Positions 7,619 to 15,500 of a stretch of 25,575 nucleotides of DNA are shown piece by piece (position 1 is the first letter of the stretch; each line of letters starts with the position of its first letter). The notes below the pieces were generated by a model, which was not told the DNA's origin, ran no database searches, and was given only the letters and a program-made list of their open reading frames with translations. Source of the stretch: Methylococcaceae bacterium (GTDB taxonomy: Bacteria > Pseudomonadota > Gammaproteobacteria > Methylococcales > Methylomonadaceae); contig JAKIVF010000043.1 of the NCBI GenBank assembly GCA_021647145.1, forward strand, positions 1-25,575, read 5' to 3'. A program made the translations under genes and the position numbers.

Positions 7619-8530
7619 ATGACAAATAGCAACCCTTTCCATCAAGGTGAACTCGATGTTCAAAAATCAGTAGGCGAACAAGTTATTGCTTCTAGGTTAA
7701 ACAAGCTTATCCAGAACTTCATACCACCGAGAGCACTCGACTTTATTCGTCTACAACCTGTTATTTGGGTTGGTATTGAAGGGCAGGGTGGTTTTCTGTG
7801 GTCTTTTCCGTTGTTTGGCTCACCTGGATTTATTAACCCCGATAATAAAAAGCAGGTTGAAATTAACCTTGAGGATAATTATTCTATTCCTGATGAGTGG
7901 CGTAGTACTTTACAGAAAGGAAAAGCCATTGGTTGTTTAGTTATCGATTTTTCTACCCGTAGAAGAGTCAGGATTAATGGAATTATTCAAAAAGTTAGTA
8001 ATAACAACCTGCAAATTGATATTCAGGAATCCTATCCAAATTGTCCGAAATATATTAGAAAAAGAGAAATTCGGGGCAAGTCTGAGTTTTGTGAAGTTAC
8101 TTTTGAATCTAGTGGCATAGAGCTAAACGAGCAGACGAAGAGTATTATTGATGGATCTGATACAGCTTTTGTAGCAAGCCTAGCACTAAATAGGGCTGAT
8201 ATATCACACCGAGGGGGAGAAAGTGGTTTTATTAAACATCACTTTCCTAATAAAATTCTTGTGCCTGATTATAAGGGCAACAGCATTTTTAATACACTCG
8301 GTAATTTTAAAGCTAACCCTCAAGGAGGTATGGTAATAGTTGATTTTACGCTAGGTTATTATTTACATCTTTCGGGGAAAATTAATATTATTTTTGATAA
8401 AGAACCATCTATTTTAAATACTGGTGGAACTAACCGGTTTTGGGAGTTAGAAATTCATAAATGGTATTTATTCCAATTAAAAAGAGGATTCAAATGGAAT
8501 GATTTAGATTTTTTACCTCATAATCCATAA
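7619..8530 (+). CDS. Pyridoxamine 5'-phosphate oxidase-family (FMN split-barrel) protein
   Basis: This is a protein of about 303 residues with two split-barrel-like halves. The N-terminal part begins NPFHQGELDVQKSVGEQ and contains QPVIWVGIEGQGGFLWSFPL. The C-terminal part has ADISHRGGESGFIKH, then NSIFNTLGNFKANPQGGMVIVDF, strongly reminiscent of PPOX-family flavin-nucleotide-binding proteins. The likely cofactor is FMN or F420-like and the substrate is unknown. A GTG nine bases upstream (7610) could also start the frame, but ATG 7619 is preferred because GGTGAG sits 4 bp before it. It shares an operon with the DsrE-like gene and is probably under TetR control, which suggests an inducible redox or detoxification role. 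Confidence 0.75.
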   Translation: MTNSNPFHQGELDVQKSVGEQVIASRLNKLIQNFIPPRALDFIRLQPVIWVGIEGQGGFLWSFPLFGSPGFINPDNKKQVEINLEDNYSIPDEWRSTLQKGKAIGCLVIDFSTRRRVRINGIIQKVSNNNLQIDIQESYPNCPKYIRKREIRGKSEFCEVTFESSGIELNEQTKSIIDGSDTAFVASLALNRADISHRGGESGFIKHHFPNKILVPDYKGNSIFNTLGNFKANPQGGMVIVDFTLGYYLHLSGKINIIFDKEPSILNTGGTNRFWELEIHKWYLFQLKRGFKWNDLDFLPHNP

Positions 8531-8875
8531 AAGATGATTGATAGCTATAATGACTGTCAAAACCGGAAATATACTGCGTTGGTGGTTCTTGTTATGAAGC
8601 ACTTTTTTTGGCCACTTTTTCATTATCTAGATTATTGATATATTCTCTGATTCCTCTTCTGCTGTTAAGCAGTATGACCATCATTTATCTGCTCATTTTC
8701 ATCTACGTTGTCTATAGGGGTCTATTAAACCGGAAGGCCATTGTGTAAAATTTGCTATAATAAGCCCTGATCTTGAATCAATATTCTTACTGAACTCAAC
8801 ACCCTGATAGTACGATGTTAAAAGTAACTTAAGCATAAGTAAAACCAATGGCCTCTAATGCTCTTCATGTTCTGA
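8531..8875. other. Non-coding stretch between the PPOX gene and the istB remnant
   Basis: About 345 bp without a credible gene. An 8-bp inverted pair, GGCCATTG at 8738-8745 and CAATGGCC at 8845-8852, is present but too short to define an element. The right end (from about 8840) may already belong to the degraded N-terminus of istB, because translation of 8840-8925 shows VNFEWSET, similar to the segment that precedes the ATPase core in IstB proteins. Confidence 0.35.
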
Positions 8876-9406
8876 TTCATTGTGGTTTGGTTAACTTTGA
8901 ATGGAGCGAAACAGCGCCTTTAAATTACAGATAGAGCAACTGGCAACCGCAAACCTCATAGATGATGCACACAACCTAACTCTTGTTCGCGATACAGGAA
9001 CAGGAAAAACACACCTTGATATAGCATTAGGTGTAGCCGTAGAGCATCAAGAAAAACGAGTGCGATTCTTTAATGCAGTTGATTTAGTGAACCTACTTGA
9101 ACTTGAAAAACAGCAAGATAAAACAGGGGTAATGGTAAGAAAACTCATTCAGATGGATACTGTTATTCTTGATGAACTGGGGATATCTACCATTCCCAAA
9201 ATCAGGTGGTGCATTGCTGTTTCATTTAATCAGCCAACTTTATGAGCGTACCACGCTGATCATCACAACCCACTTGAAATTCAGCAATTGGGTAAAGTTT
9301 TTGGTGATGCAAAGATGGCAGTTGCACTTCTGGATCGAATTACCCATTAAAGAATGTGGAGGACGCTGACAGGTGATAACTTTTTAACGCTGATTGACAA
9401 TTTCTA
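8876..9406 (+). pseudogene. istB: Decayed IS21-family helper ATPase istB
   Basis: Parts of an IstB-type ATPase appear in several reading frames. VNFEWSET (about 8889-8912) is in one frame. QIEQLATANLIDDAHNLTL with the Walker A RDTGTGKTH and VRFFNAVDLVNLLELEKQQ, then MDTVILDELG, are in the 8901 frame. GYLPFPKSGGALLFHLISQ then LYERTTLIITTH are in the 9169 frame. VFGDAKMAVALLDRITH is in yet another frame (about 9296-9349). At least three frameshifts and internal stops separate them. The N-terminus is truncated and no istA is seen nearby. The Walker A Gly-Gly usual before TGTGKTH is changed to Arg-Asp. This is a dead remnant of an insertion. Confidence 0.85.
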
Positions 9407-9573
9407 GACAACTCCAACTCTAGTGTTACTTTATTCTCAAAAAGTCAGTAATTCATAGCAACAAATAGAACTGAAATAAGTATAAAACCACTAAATATTG
9501 TTCTCTATTATTCAAGTGTCACAATATACGCCTTCTCATATCTTCATAGAGCTACTTCGTTAAAAGAGCAAAG

Positions 9574-9609
9574 GGGTTATTTTTAAACCTAAGTTTTAAA
9601 AAACAACCC
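9574..9609. terminator. Weak hairpin downstream of the carbonic anhydrase gene
   Basis: GGGTT at 9574-9578 can pair with AACCC at 9605-9609, and TTTTT at 9580-9584 with AAAAA at 9599-9603, around one mismatch. It lies 41 bp past the carbonic anhydrase stop. There is no T-run directly after the stem on either strand, so a terminator role is only possible. Confidence 0.25.
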
Positions 9610-9649
9610 ACTAACATGGTAAAGACTTTTTAAAAGTGAATGTTTTTTA

Positions 9650-10228
9650 TCAGACTTTTCCCGCTTCTGTCGCTTCAGGGACTTCTATAAGTTTCCCTGA
9701 CTTACAATCATAAATATAGCCATAGATTGGAATATCACTAGGAACCATAGAATTATTTCTAATTCTTTGGACATCAGATAAAACACTTTTTGCCTGATCA
9801 TTAATGGTCAACCATTCAATAAATTTACCATCTGTTGTGCCACCACCTTCACAACAATCATGCCATCCTGACGCATCCACACTAGAAGTTTTAAGGCTAC
9901 CAGATAGTAACTCACCCATAATTTCATTATTGAATGTTTCCATTCCACAATCAGTATGGTGTATCACGAACCATTCTTTTGTACCTAATAATTTATAGGA
10001 AATGACTAAAGAACGAATTGCATCATCACTAGCTCTGCCGCCTGCATTTCGAATCACATGCGCATCACCTTCGGCAAGGCCCGCGTATTTGGCAGGGTCT
10101 AAACGTGCATCCATACAAGTAAGGATGGCAAATTGTCGACCAGGAGGCATCGATAGCTCGCCTTTACCTCCAAAGTTAGCCACATATTGACCATTTGCTT
10201 CCAGAACTTCATTTAATATATTACTCAT
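9650..10228 (-). CDS. Beta-class carbonic anhydrase
   Basis: This zinc enzyme interconverts CO2 and bicarbonate. With the start at ATG 10228 it has 192 residues. The zinc ligands and catalytic dyad are plain: C38-M-D40-A-R42 (CxDxR) and H91-T-D-C94 (HxxC). The surrounding sequence, HVIRNAGGRASDDAIRSL and then GTKEWFVIHHTDCGMETF, fits the compact type II-like subgroup of beta-carbonic anhydrases. A TTG 39 bp further upstream could extend the frame, but the ATG is preferred because family members begin close to it and GGTGAT lies just before it. The gene stands alone beside the istB remnant and is divergent from the ybiT region. Confidence 0.92.
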   Translation of the reverse strand: MSNILNEVLEANGQYVANFGGKGELSMPPGRQFAILTCMDARLDPAKYAGLAEGDAHVIRNAGGRASDDAIRSLVISYKLLGTKEWFVIHHTDCGMETFNNEIMGELLSGSLKTSSVDASGWHDCCEGGGTTDGKFIEWLTINDQAKSVLSDVQRIRNNSMVPSDIPIYGYIYDCKSGKLIEVPEATEAGKV

Positions 10229-10572
10229 ATCATCACCATTTTTAGGAACTAAAATTTGTACATTCAATCTAGCAAGAAATACCTTCTGCCTTATCTTATT
10301 CTACTTTATTCAGTCTCGCACACTCTCGTTGTTCAAGGACATAGTCTATAAACTATTAGTATATAAAATATGATAAATACTGTAATCAAATTTGACGCAT
10401 CTAATAAAGTTATAAAATAGTTTTTTAATTAATTTAATACTGGTATTATTCTGCGACTTGAGCTAGTTAGCTTTACACTGCAATTATTAGTCGCTCTAAA
10501 AGTTTGCACGTTACGATCTATATCTTGAGGAGGTGAAATAAGAGGCGAGTGTGAAATAGAAAGCAAGAGATT
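10229..10572. other. Intergenic region before ybiT with an orphan Shine-Dalgarno
   Basis: This A/T-rich stretch has no ORF above 40 residues. AGGAGGTGA at 10528-10536 is a complete complement of the 16S rRNA tail, yet no ATG, GTG or TTG with an open frame follows at normal spacing. Nearby GTG codons run into stops within a few codons. The region presumably holds promoters for the divergent carbonic anhydrase and ybiT genes, but none was convincingly matched. Confidence 0.5.
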
Positions 10573-10647
10573 ATGGGACGATTAATCGGATTTCTTAAAT
10601 TTATCTTTAATATAAAAAATAATTTATGCTTATTACAGCAAATATAA
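10573..10647 (+). CDS. Possible 24-residue upstream ORF overlapping ybiT
   Basis: ATG at 10573 opens a short frame (MGRLIGFLKFIFNIKNNLCL and four more residues) ending with TAA at 10645-10647, 22 nt inside ybiT in another frame. The encoded peptide is basic and hydrophobic. Its own ribosome site is weak (AAGAGA about 3 bp upstream). The ybiT ATG has no Shine-Dalgarno, so translation of this ORF could couple to or regulate ybiT. It could equally be chance. There is no homolog I recognise. Confidence 0.3.
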   Translation: MGRLIGFLKFIFNIKNNLCLLQQI

Positions 10648-12215
10648 CAATGCAATTTGGTGCCAAACCGTTATTTGAGGACGTTTCCGTTAAGTTTGGA
10701 AATGGGAATCGCTATGGACTTATTGGAGCCAATGGTTGTGGAAAATCTACTTTTATGAAAATTTTGGGAGGAGATCTTGAACCTTCCTCTGGAAATGTTT
10801 CAAAAGATCCTCATGAACGAATTGGTAAGTTAAAGCAAGATCAATTTGCTTACGAAGAATTTGCTGTGTTAGACACTGTAATCATGGGACATGAAGAGTT
10901 ATGGGCCGTAAAATCAGAGCGTGATGCTATTTATGCGAACCCAGAAATGACGGAAGCTGATGGAATGCGTGCTGCTGATCTTGAATCAGAGTTTGCTGAA
11001 ATGGATGGATATACAGCAGAGGCAAGGGCAGGTGAATTATTAGCAGGCGTCGGTATTCCTGTAGAACAACATTATGGCCCAATGAGTGAAGTTGCTCCTG
11101 GTTGGAAATTAAGAGTATTACTTGCACAAGCCCTTTTTTCCGAGCCGGATATTATGTTATTGGATGAGCCAACAAACAACCTAGATATTAATGCTATTCG
11201 CTGGTTAGAAGGGGTACTAAACGAACGTAACTGTACTATGGTTATCATTTCCCATGACAGACACTTTTTGAACAGTGTTTGCAGTCATATGGCAGATTTA
11301 GATTACGGTGAAATACGGATTTATCCCGGTTCTTATGATGAGTATATGACAGCTGCAACTCAGGTAATAGAACGGTTGCAATCTGAAAATGCCAAAAAGA
11401 AGACACAGATTTCTGAGCTTAAAGCTTTTGTCAGTCGATTTTCAGCAAATGCATCTAAATCAAAACAAGCAACCTCTCGCTCTAAACAATTAGAAAAGAT
11501 TAATTTAGCAGAAATAAAACCTTCAAGTCGGCAAAATCCTTTTATTCGTTTTGATCAAGATAAAAAGCTTCACCGCTTAGCTCTTGAGTTAGAAGGCTTA
11601 AGTAAACAATTCGATGAAGAGCTGTTTACTGATTTTAATTTGATGGTAGAGGTTGGAGAGCGAGTTGCGATTATTGGTCCAAACGGGATTGGTAAAACAA
11701 CCTTGTTGAAATGCCTGGTTGGTGATGAAGAACCTACGGCTGGCAAGGTGAAATGGTCTGAAAATTCTGATATTTCTTATTGTGCACAAGATCATGCAGC
11801 TGACTTTAAAGAAGATATGGGATTGTTTGCATGGATGGAACAATGGCGTAAACCTAGTGATGATGATCAAGTAATTCGAGGAACGTTAGGGCGTCTGCTA
11901 TTTTCACAAGATGATATTGAAAAAAAGGTCAGTGTTCTTTCTGGAGGAGAAAAGGGACGAATGATTTTTGGCAAGCTAATGTTGCAACGAGCCAATATTA
12001 TGCTTTTGGACGAACCAACAAATCACTTGGATATGGAATCTATTGAAGCACTGAACTTAGCTTTAGAAAATTATCCGGGGACTTTGATTTTTGTTAGTCA
12101 TGACAGAGAATTTGTATCATCCTTAGCAACACGGATACTAGAATTCACACCGACAGGTATTGTTGATTTTCGAGGAAATTATGAAGATTATTTAGCGAGC
12201 CAGGTATCCGAATAA
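10626..12215 (+). CDS. ybiT: ABC-F translation factor, YbiT type
   Basis: This is a soluble ABC-F ATPase of 529 residues with no membrane segments, a family that acts at the ribosomal E site on stalled or P-site tRNA-bound ribosomes. Nucleotide domain 1 has Walker A GANGCGKST (34-42), a YbiT-typical signature region MSEVAPGWKLRVLLAQAL (153-170) in place of LSGGQ, and Walker B MLLDEPTNNLD (177-187). The charged inter-domain linker (about 240-300) contains SRFSANASKSKQATSRSKQ, the tRNA-interaction segment. Domain 2 has GPNGIGKTT (351-359), LSGGEKGR (438-445) and MLLDEPTNHLDME. Length and sequence match E. coli YbiT closely. No ribosome site precedes the ATG. The gene is convergent with arfB, leaving 8 bp between the stops. 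Confidence 0.93.
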   Translation: MLITANITMQFGAKPLFEDVSVKFGNGNRYGLIGANGCGKSTFMKILGGDLEPSSGNVSKDPHERIGKLKQDQFAYEEFAVLDTVIMGHEELWAVKSERDAIYANPEMTEADGMRAADLESEFAEMDGYTAEARAGELLAGVGIPVEQHYGPMSEVAPGWKLRVLLAQALFSEPDIMLLDEPTNNLDINAIRWLEGVLNERNCTMVIISHDRHFLNSVCSHMADLDYGEIRIYPGSYDEYMTAATQVIERLQSENAKKKTQISELKAFVSRFSANASKSKQATSRSKQLEKINLAEIKPSSRQNPFIRFDQDKKLHRLALELEGLSKQFDEELFTDFNLMVEVGERVAIIGPNGIGKTTLLKCLVGDEEPTAGKVKWSENSDISYCAQDHAADFKEDMGLFAWMEQWRKPSDDDQVIRGTLGRLLFSQDDIEKKVSVLSGGEKGRMIFGKLMLQRANIMLLDEPTNHLDMESIEALNLALENYPGTLIFVSHDREFVSSLATRILEFTPTGIVDFRGNYEDYLASQVSE

Positions 12216-12223
12216 TATAACCA

Positions 12224-12637
12224 TTATTCTAAAACTCGACCTCTAAGTGCTTTTGTTTTACCTCTACGGGCTTTGTTATCCATTCTCCTTTTTTTAGACT
12301 TTTTGCTTGGTTTAGTGGATCGTCTAATTTTTTGGACAGCAAGTGCTCGATTAATAATCTCTTTTAAGCGCTCAAAGGCAGCAACTTTGTTTTTTTCTTG
12401 TGTTCGATGTTGCTGGGCTTTGATTACAATGATGCCTTCTTTATTAATACGATTATCTCGAAAATTTAGAATCCGTTGTTTATAATACTCTGGCAAGGAA
12501 GAAGTATGAATATTAAAACGCAGATGAATTGCTGAAGATACTTTATTAACATTTTGTCCTCCAGCACCTTGTGATCGAATGGCTGAAATTTCAATGTCAT
12601 TATCATGGATAGTGAGGTATTCTGATATTTCCAGCAT
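12224..12637 (-). CDS. arfB: Peptidyl-tRNA hydrolase ArfB (YaeJ), ribosome rescue
   Basis: ArfB releases stalled nascent chains from ribosomes at the 3' end of truncated mRNAs, with no need for a stop codon. The 137 residues hold a release-factor-like domain with the catalytic GGQ at 26-28 in SQGAGGQNVNKVSSAIHLRF. A lysine/arginine-rich C-terminal tail (about 105-137, STKPSKKSKKRRMDNKARRG) enters the mRNA channel in the family. The length is standard (E. coli 140). It is convergent with ybiT, so two ribosome-associated genes sit side by side on opposite strands. Confidence 0.95.
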   Translation of the reverse strand: MLEISEYLTIHDNDIEISAIRSQGAGGQNVNKVSSAIHLRFNIHTSSLPEYYKQRILNFRDNRINKEGIIVIKAQQHRTQEKNKVAAFERLKEIINRALAVQKIRRSTKPSKKSKKRRMDNKARRGKTKALRGRVLE

Positions 12638-12743
12638 AGTCTTTTACGTTAAATCGTTCTTTTTTTAGCTATTGTACGCATCAATCAATGATGATATTTT
12701 TTAGTTTTGTGAACTCTGTATTTTTTCTTAGGTCATAGTACAT

Positions 12744-14459
12744 ATGTATTATATATTTTTTTTACCAAGAACTTTTCATAGTTTTATCATACTGCTGATC
12801 TTGTTATCATTGCCATTAACGGGAATGAGTGAGACACTCCCTGTAAAATTGATTCGGAAATTTCCCACTGAATTAAATCCATCAATTAAGTATGGAGCAA
12901 CTAGCCTTGCCTCACCTTTGCTTGACGTATCAACTAAAGCTAAGCCTCAAATTATTGTATCTACTACAGATGGTACGATTATTTTTATTGATGCAGAAAC
13001 GGGGCAGGAAAATGGAAAAGTTAATATCCCTAGTTCTCCTGGTCTACAAGTTTTCATTGTTTCAACACCAGTAAAGGTAGGGAAAAATTTGATTGTTCTT
13101 TATCAAATGCAGGGAAAAGGAGGGCGTCAAAGCCATCGTGTGGCTGTGGTAGATATTTCAACATATCAAGTAAATCCAAAATTTCCTATATTAGAATTAA
13201 ATGCTGAAAAACCTCAAGCTGATGGTAAAGCAACTGTTAAATTTGATGCTTCATTTGCTTATTCGCACTCTGAAGTCAAGCATGCAAAAAAAGCAGGGTC
13301 ATTATTAGGATATAGCTATGTTGCTTTTGGAAATGCAGGCGATATCCAGCCTTATCATGGCTGGTTGTTTGAGATTGATATGGATGCCTGGAAAATTAAA
13401 GGTGTTAAGTCTGCAATTAAAAATGTCTTGTTGACTACCCCTGAAAGCCAATGCAAAGTGAATGTTGAGGCGGGTACTCGTGAAATGATTTGTGCTGGCG
13501 GCATATGGACACCTGCTGGGCCACAAGTTGAATATAGTAATAATGATTATGAATTATTAGTACCTACAGGAAATGGGCAACTTAATTTGGCGAGACATGA
13601 TTATGCAAATACGTTGATGCGTGTGAAACGGGGTTTGGCATTTAATCCTGAATGTGATGCAGCGTTATGTAAAAACTTTAATCCAGTCAATCCTGCTTTG
13701 GCTTGTATACAATCTTGTAAAAACTTATTTATCCCTCGATTAAAGAAAGGAAGTAAGCCGTTAAAACCCGTAACGGGTGAATGTGATCAACTTTCTTTTG
13801 CGGAATGTGTTGCCTGGATGGATTATGATTTAGGCGCCAATGCCCCCGTAAAAATACAGCTTAATAATGAACAGGCGGTCATTGTTCAGGCTAGCAAAGA
13901 AGGTGCTGTTTATTTATTGGATGCAGATCATTTAGGCACTATGTTTGACCGAAAACAGCTGATAGAAACTTGTGGTACGAAAAAAGACCCTTGTAAACTA
14001 TCTTGGCGGGGAATGATGGTTACTCATCCTGTGGTTTCAATGGTTGATGGAATACCTGTAGTCATTATTCCTACCTTTGTTTCAGATGAGAGTCATATTG
14101 CGGGTATTATTGCTTTAAAAATTATTTCTAAAAATGGAAAACCACATTTTGAAACTTTTTGGCAATATCCTGAAGTCTCCGATCCAGATGCTACAAAAAA
14201 GTTCCGTTCTGCTTCAACACTGCCTCTGATTACTACATTGGCTAAACACGGAGAGGTCATTTGGATAGTTGATATTGATGACAGAGGAACTCTTTACGGA
14301 GTTCGTATTAAAGATGGAAAATTAATTGCAAAAAGTACAATGATAGGCTCAGGGATTCCTTTATCAAGACCCGTCGCCTTAGGAAATAAAATATATTTCA
14401 TTTCAACGATAGAAGGCAGTAGAACTACCTGGGTAGAAAGTTATTTAATTGAAGAATAA
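12744..14459 (+). CDS. Exported PQQ-type beta-propeller-like protein, cysteine-rich
   Basis: The specific function is unknown. This 571-residue protein has an N-terminal hydrophobic signal (residues about 12-28, SFIILLILLSLPLTG) and should be periplasmic or envelope-associated. The body has propeller-like blades such as PQIIVSTTDGTIIFIDAETG, AVIVQASKEGAVYLLDAD and DIDDRGTLYGVRIKDGKLIA, the pattern of PQQ-binding-like repeat proteins. No motif proves that PQQ is actually bound. Ten cysteines occur between about residues 230 and 430, several in pairs (CDAALC, CIQSC, CGTKKDPC), suggesting disulfides in an inserted loop. The gene stands alone between arfB and the convergent glycan cluster. The start is the first ATG, with AGG about 12 bp upstream. 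Confidence 0.75.
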   Translation: MYYIFFLPRTFHSFIILLILLSLPLTGMSETLPVKLIRKFPTELNPSIKYGATSLASPLLDVSTKAKPQIIVSTTDGTIIFIDAETGQENGKVNIPSSPGLQVFIVSTPVKVGKNLIVLYQMQGKGGRQSHRVAVVDISTYQVNPKFPILELNAEKPQADGKATVKFDASFAYSHSEVKHAKKAGSLLGYSYVAFGNAGDIQPYHGWLFEIDMDAWKIKGVKSAIKNVLLTTPESQCKVNVEAGTREMICAGGIWTPAGPQVEYSNNDYELLVPTGNGQLNLARHDYANTLMRVKRGLAFNPECDAALCKNFNPVNPALACIQSCKNLFIPRLKKGSKPLKPVTGECDQLSFAECVAWMDYDLGANAPVKIQLNNEQAVIVQASKEGAVYLLDADHLGTMFDRKQLIETCGTKKDPCKLSWRGMMVTHPVVSMVDGIPVVIIPTFVSDESHIAGIIALKIISKNGKPHFETFWQYPEVSDPDATKKFRSASTLPLITTLAKHGEVIWIVDIDDRGTLYGVRIKDGKLIAKSTMIGSGIPLSRPVALGNKIYFISTIEGSRTTWVESYLIEE

Positions 14460-14472
14460 TGTTTCATAATTG

Positions 14473-14838
14473 TCATGCTCGACTGGTTATTACAATACCT
14501 AATACGATAAAGGCAAGCCCAATAACCTTGTTAAAATTCAGCGTTTCTTTAAACACAAAAACCGAAAATATCAGCACAAAAACAAAAGCTAAACTCATAA
14601 ATGGATAGGCGTAACTAATCTCGAATTTAGTCATAGCCATTAGCCAGAAAATAGATGCAATAAAGGCTGAGGCTAGTCCTGAAACCAAAAAAGGATCAAG
14701 AAATAGTTTAACTAAAAAAATAAACTTTTCAGATAATTGGGGAGGAAGTTCGCCATATTGTGCAATTCGCCATTTTAGTATGAGCTGACCATAAACGGTA
14801 AAGGCAATGGTGCCGAAAATATAAAAATAACCGATCAT
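14473..14838 (-). CDS. SMR/EamA-type four-helix membrane protein, likely glycolipid flippase subunit
   Basis: The 121 residues form four predicted membrane helices (about 3-20, 45-68, 75-95 and 103-119) with YAYPFMSLAFVFVLIFSVFV and KVIGLAFIVLGIVI typical of the small multidrug resistance/EamA fold, as in the ArnE/ArnF flippase subunits. It is the last gene of the minus-strand glycan block and its ATG overlaps the TGA of the acyltransferase (ATGA at 14838-14835), so the two are translationally coupled. The setting beside a GT2 with membrane anchors and a GT-C-like protein favours moving a lipid-linked sugar over drug efflux. This role is inferred from context. Confidence 0.75.
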   Translation of the reverse strand: MIGYFYIFGTIAFTVYGQLILKWRIAQYGELPPQLSEKFIFLVKLFLDPFLVSGLASAFIASIFWLMAMTKFEISYAYPFMSLAFVFVLIFSVFVFKETLNFNKVIGLAFIVLGIVITSRA

Positions 14839-15500
14839 TGTATTATTATTCCTGTTTCAAGATGTTGAGATACTCTTCTTGCGGGGTTTCCATGATATTT
14901 AGTCGCTAGTTCGCTGTCTCTTAAAATGACAGTCCCGGCAACTAAAAAAGTTTCATCTGCGATTGTAATACCATTGATCATCAAAGCAGCATTGCCCAAA
15001 AAGCAGTAATCACCAATGATACAATTGCCTCCTAACCCTGCGCCACCTGAAAAATAGTTGTGATCACCAATCTTAACACCATGACCTAATATTGAACGAG
15101 TCCAAAAAATATTATTGTTGCCGATAGTGACATTGGGTTCAACATCTGAGCTGGAAAATATTGCATTATTTTCACCAATAATCAAATCATCTCTAACAAT
15201 GGCTTTGCCGCTTATAAAGTTGATCAGTTGATAATGTTTATCTCTGGCTTTGTTAAATAGGGTAGAACGGTTACGCATGTTGCTATAGCCAATAGCGATA
15301 AACATTGGATATTCAGAGGCAGGGAAGTGGTTTTGGATTGATTCAAAGGCAATTACTGGTAAATTGCAAAAAGTATTGGTGGTCAGATATTGTTTATCTA
15401 GACAAAAGGCAACCACTTCAAAATGACTATCATGGGTAAAATGGTAAAGCATAAGTTTGCCAAAGTCGCCGGCACCGTAAATGATGATCTGCTGTTTCAT
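14835..15500 (-). CDS. PglD/NeuD-type sugar acyltransferase (hexapeptide repeat)
   Basis: This is a 221-residue acyltransferase. It has an N-terminal nucleotide-sugar-binding Rossmann-like domain (IIIYGAGDFGKLMLYHF, residues about 4-20) and a C-terminal left-handed beta-helix of hexapeptide repeats (about 105-200, for example LIIGENNAIF, VKIGDHNYFSGGAGLGG, CIIGDYCFLGNAA). Members of this family N-acetylate nucleotide-linked 4-amino sugars (PglD) or O-acetylate sialic acid (NeuD). Next to a WecE-type aminotransferase gene it is a good candidate to acetylate the 4-amino group. By eye the position of the catalytic His in PglD seems to be Tyr here (DHNYFSGG), which is uncertain. ATGA overlaps join it to the genes on both sides. 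Confidence 0.8.
   Translation of the reverse strand: MKQQIIIYGAGDFGKLMLYHFTHDSHFEVVAFCLDKQYLTTNTFCNLPVIAFESIQNHFPASEYPMFIAIGYSNMRNRSTLFNKARDKHYQLINFISGKAIVRDDLIIGENNAIFSSSDVEPNVTIGNNNIFWTRSILGHGVKIGDHNYFSGGAGLGGNCIIGDYCFLGNAALMINGITIADETFLVAGTVILRDSELATKYHGNPARRVSQHLETGIIIQ

Noticed and set aside
8738..8852. GGCCATTG...CAATGGCC as terminal repeats of a small mobile element
   Set aside because: The 8-bp match does not extend, and no target duplication or coding remnant lies between the arms.
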